Part shown: positions 5,695 through 5,856 of the stretch, one piece after another
How positions within the stretch are numbered: the first letter of the stretch is position 1
How the letters are laid out: each line of letters opens with the position of its first letter
From: Dethiosulfatibacter sp.
GTDB taxonomy: Bacteria > Bacillota_A > Clostridia > Tissierellales > Dethiosulfatibacteraceae
Assembly (NCBI GenBank): GCA_019084435.1
Contig: JAHRFV010000236.1
Span: forward strand, 1 to 5,856
Direction of reading: 5' to 3'
DNA length: 5,856 nucleotides
Translations under genes and position numbers: made by a program
Notes under the pieces: generated by a model
What the model was told of the DNA's origin: nothing
What the model saw: the letters and a program-made list of their open reading frames with translations, nothing else
The model's database searches: none

Positions 5695-5722
5695 AAGATA
5701 TAAAAAAACAAAGAAAAGTCAA
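5695..5722 (-). promoter_or_regulatory. Candidate sigma-A-type promoter at the outer edge of the IS110 remnant
   Basis: TTGACT (5717-5722) and TATCTT (5695-5700) are 16 bases apart on the minus strand, an acceptable vegetative promoter with a weak -10 box. It points toward the transposase remnant and the operon beyond it. Confidence 0.35.
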
Positions 5723-5763
5723 GTCCATATTAGTGTGTAAATTCCTCGGGTATCATTTTGTGG

Positions 5764-5856
5764 TCAATCATCCAGCCTAATCGAGCGGTTTATGCCGCGA
5801 AAGCCTATTGATAGTGAGATATCGCCATGGTAGACTTTCCATTGCGGCATCATGGA
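5764..5856 (-). other. Unassigned GC-richer edge segment with inverted repeats
   Basis: GC content here is about 48%, clearly above the neighbouring DNA. ATGCCGC (5792-5798) and GCGGCAT (5844-5850) are perfect inverted copies 45 bases apart, extendable by a G-T and an A-T pair. TCCAT/ATGGA (5838-5842 with 5852-5856) forms a competing small hairpin at the window edge. A minus-strand frame is open from the edge to TGA at 5764-5766 (30 codons, ending SIRLDD) and could be the end of a gene, but I recognise no family. It may equally be the outer part of the IS110 element or another element's end. Confidence 0.3.

Larger units (their letters stand above)
5329..5722 (-). mobile_element. Truncated IS110-family insertion sequence (left end, non-coding leader and transposase start)
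   Basis: The element keeps the transposase start and about 240 bases of upstream non-coding sequence with promoter-like motifs. IS110-group elements have a long non-coding left end before the transposase gene, whereas the IS1111 group has its long non-coding end after it, so this looks like the IS110 group. The outer boundary is uncertain because IS110 elements lack clear terminal inverted repeats; 5722 marks the outer edge of a TTGACT box, and the element may extend further. The inner boundary is the deletion point near 5330-5340. Confidence 0.65.

Noticed and set aside
1..5856. CRISPR array, tRNA, rRNA or riboswitch
   Set aside because: I saw no regularly spaced direct repeats, no cloverleaf pattern, no rRNA signature and no recognisable riboswitch core in the 60-base operon leader.

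Overview
The window comes from a low-GC Gram-positive bacterium, most likely an anaerobic member of the Clostridia or a relative. Three things point that way: AT-rich DNA, strong AGGAGG-type ribosome binding sites, and sigma-54 control with a Fis-type activator. The kinds of mobile element present (a group II intron and an IS110-family element) also fit. The species cannot be named from the sequence.

All substantial genes lie on the minus strand and form one compact three-gene operon, read from right to left. A 463-residue YjiH-type (Gate/nucleoside-recognition) membrane protein comes first (3699-5090). A 369-residue NAD(P)-dependent opine dehydrogenase follows (2567-3676). A 578-residue sigma-54-dependent activator is last (820-2556); it carries a cysteine-containing sensor region, a PAS domain, an AAA+ domain and a Fis HTH. 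A well-formed -24/-12 promoter with exact GG-N10-GC spacing lies 71 bases upstream of the first gene, and a perfect inverted repeat lies behind it as a candidate activator site. An intrinsic terminator (624-654) closes the operon. The simplest reading is a self-regulated, inducible unit in which the activator senses a small molecule, the transporter moves an opine-like or amino-acid-derived compound, and the dehydrogenase makes or splits it. The substrate is not known.

Mobile DNA flanks the operon on both sides. On the left (1-622) is the 5' part of a group II intron, also on the minus strand. It begins one base after the T-tract of the operon terminator, the classical site choice of group IIC introns. 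Its ribozyme domains I-III are recognisable, but its protein-coding frame seems to break soon after the expected start, and the rest lies outside the window. On the right (5329 to about 5722 or beyond) is the start of an IS110-family element. Its transposase stops after 49 codons, but the upstream non-coding region is kept and could encode a bridge RNA. The last 100 bases are richer in GC, contain inverted repeats and are unassigned.
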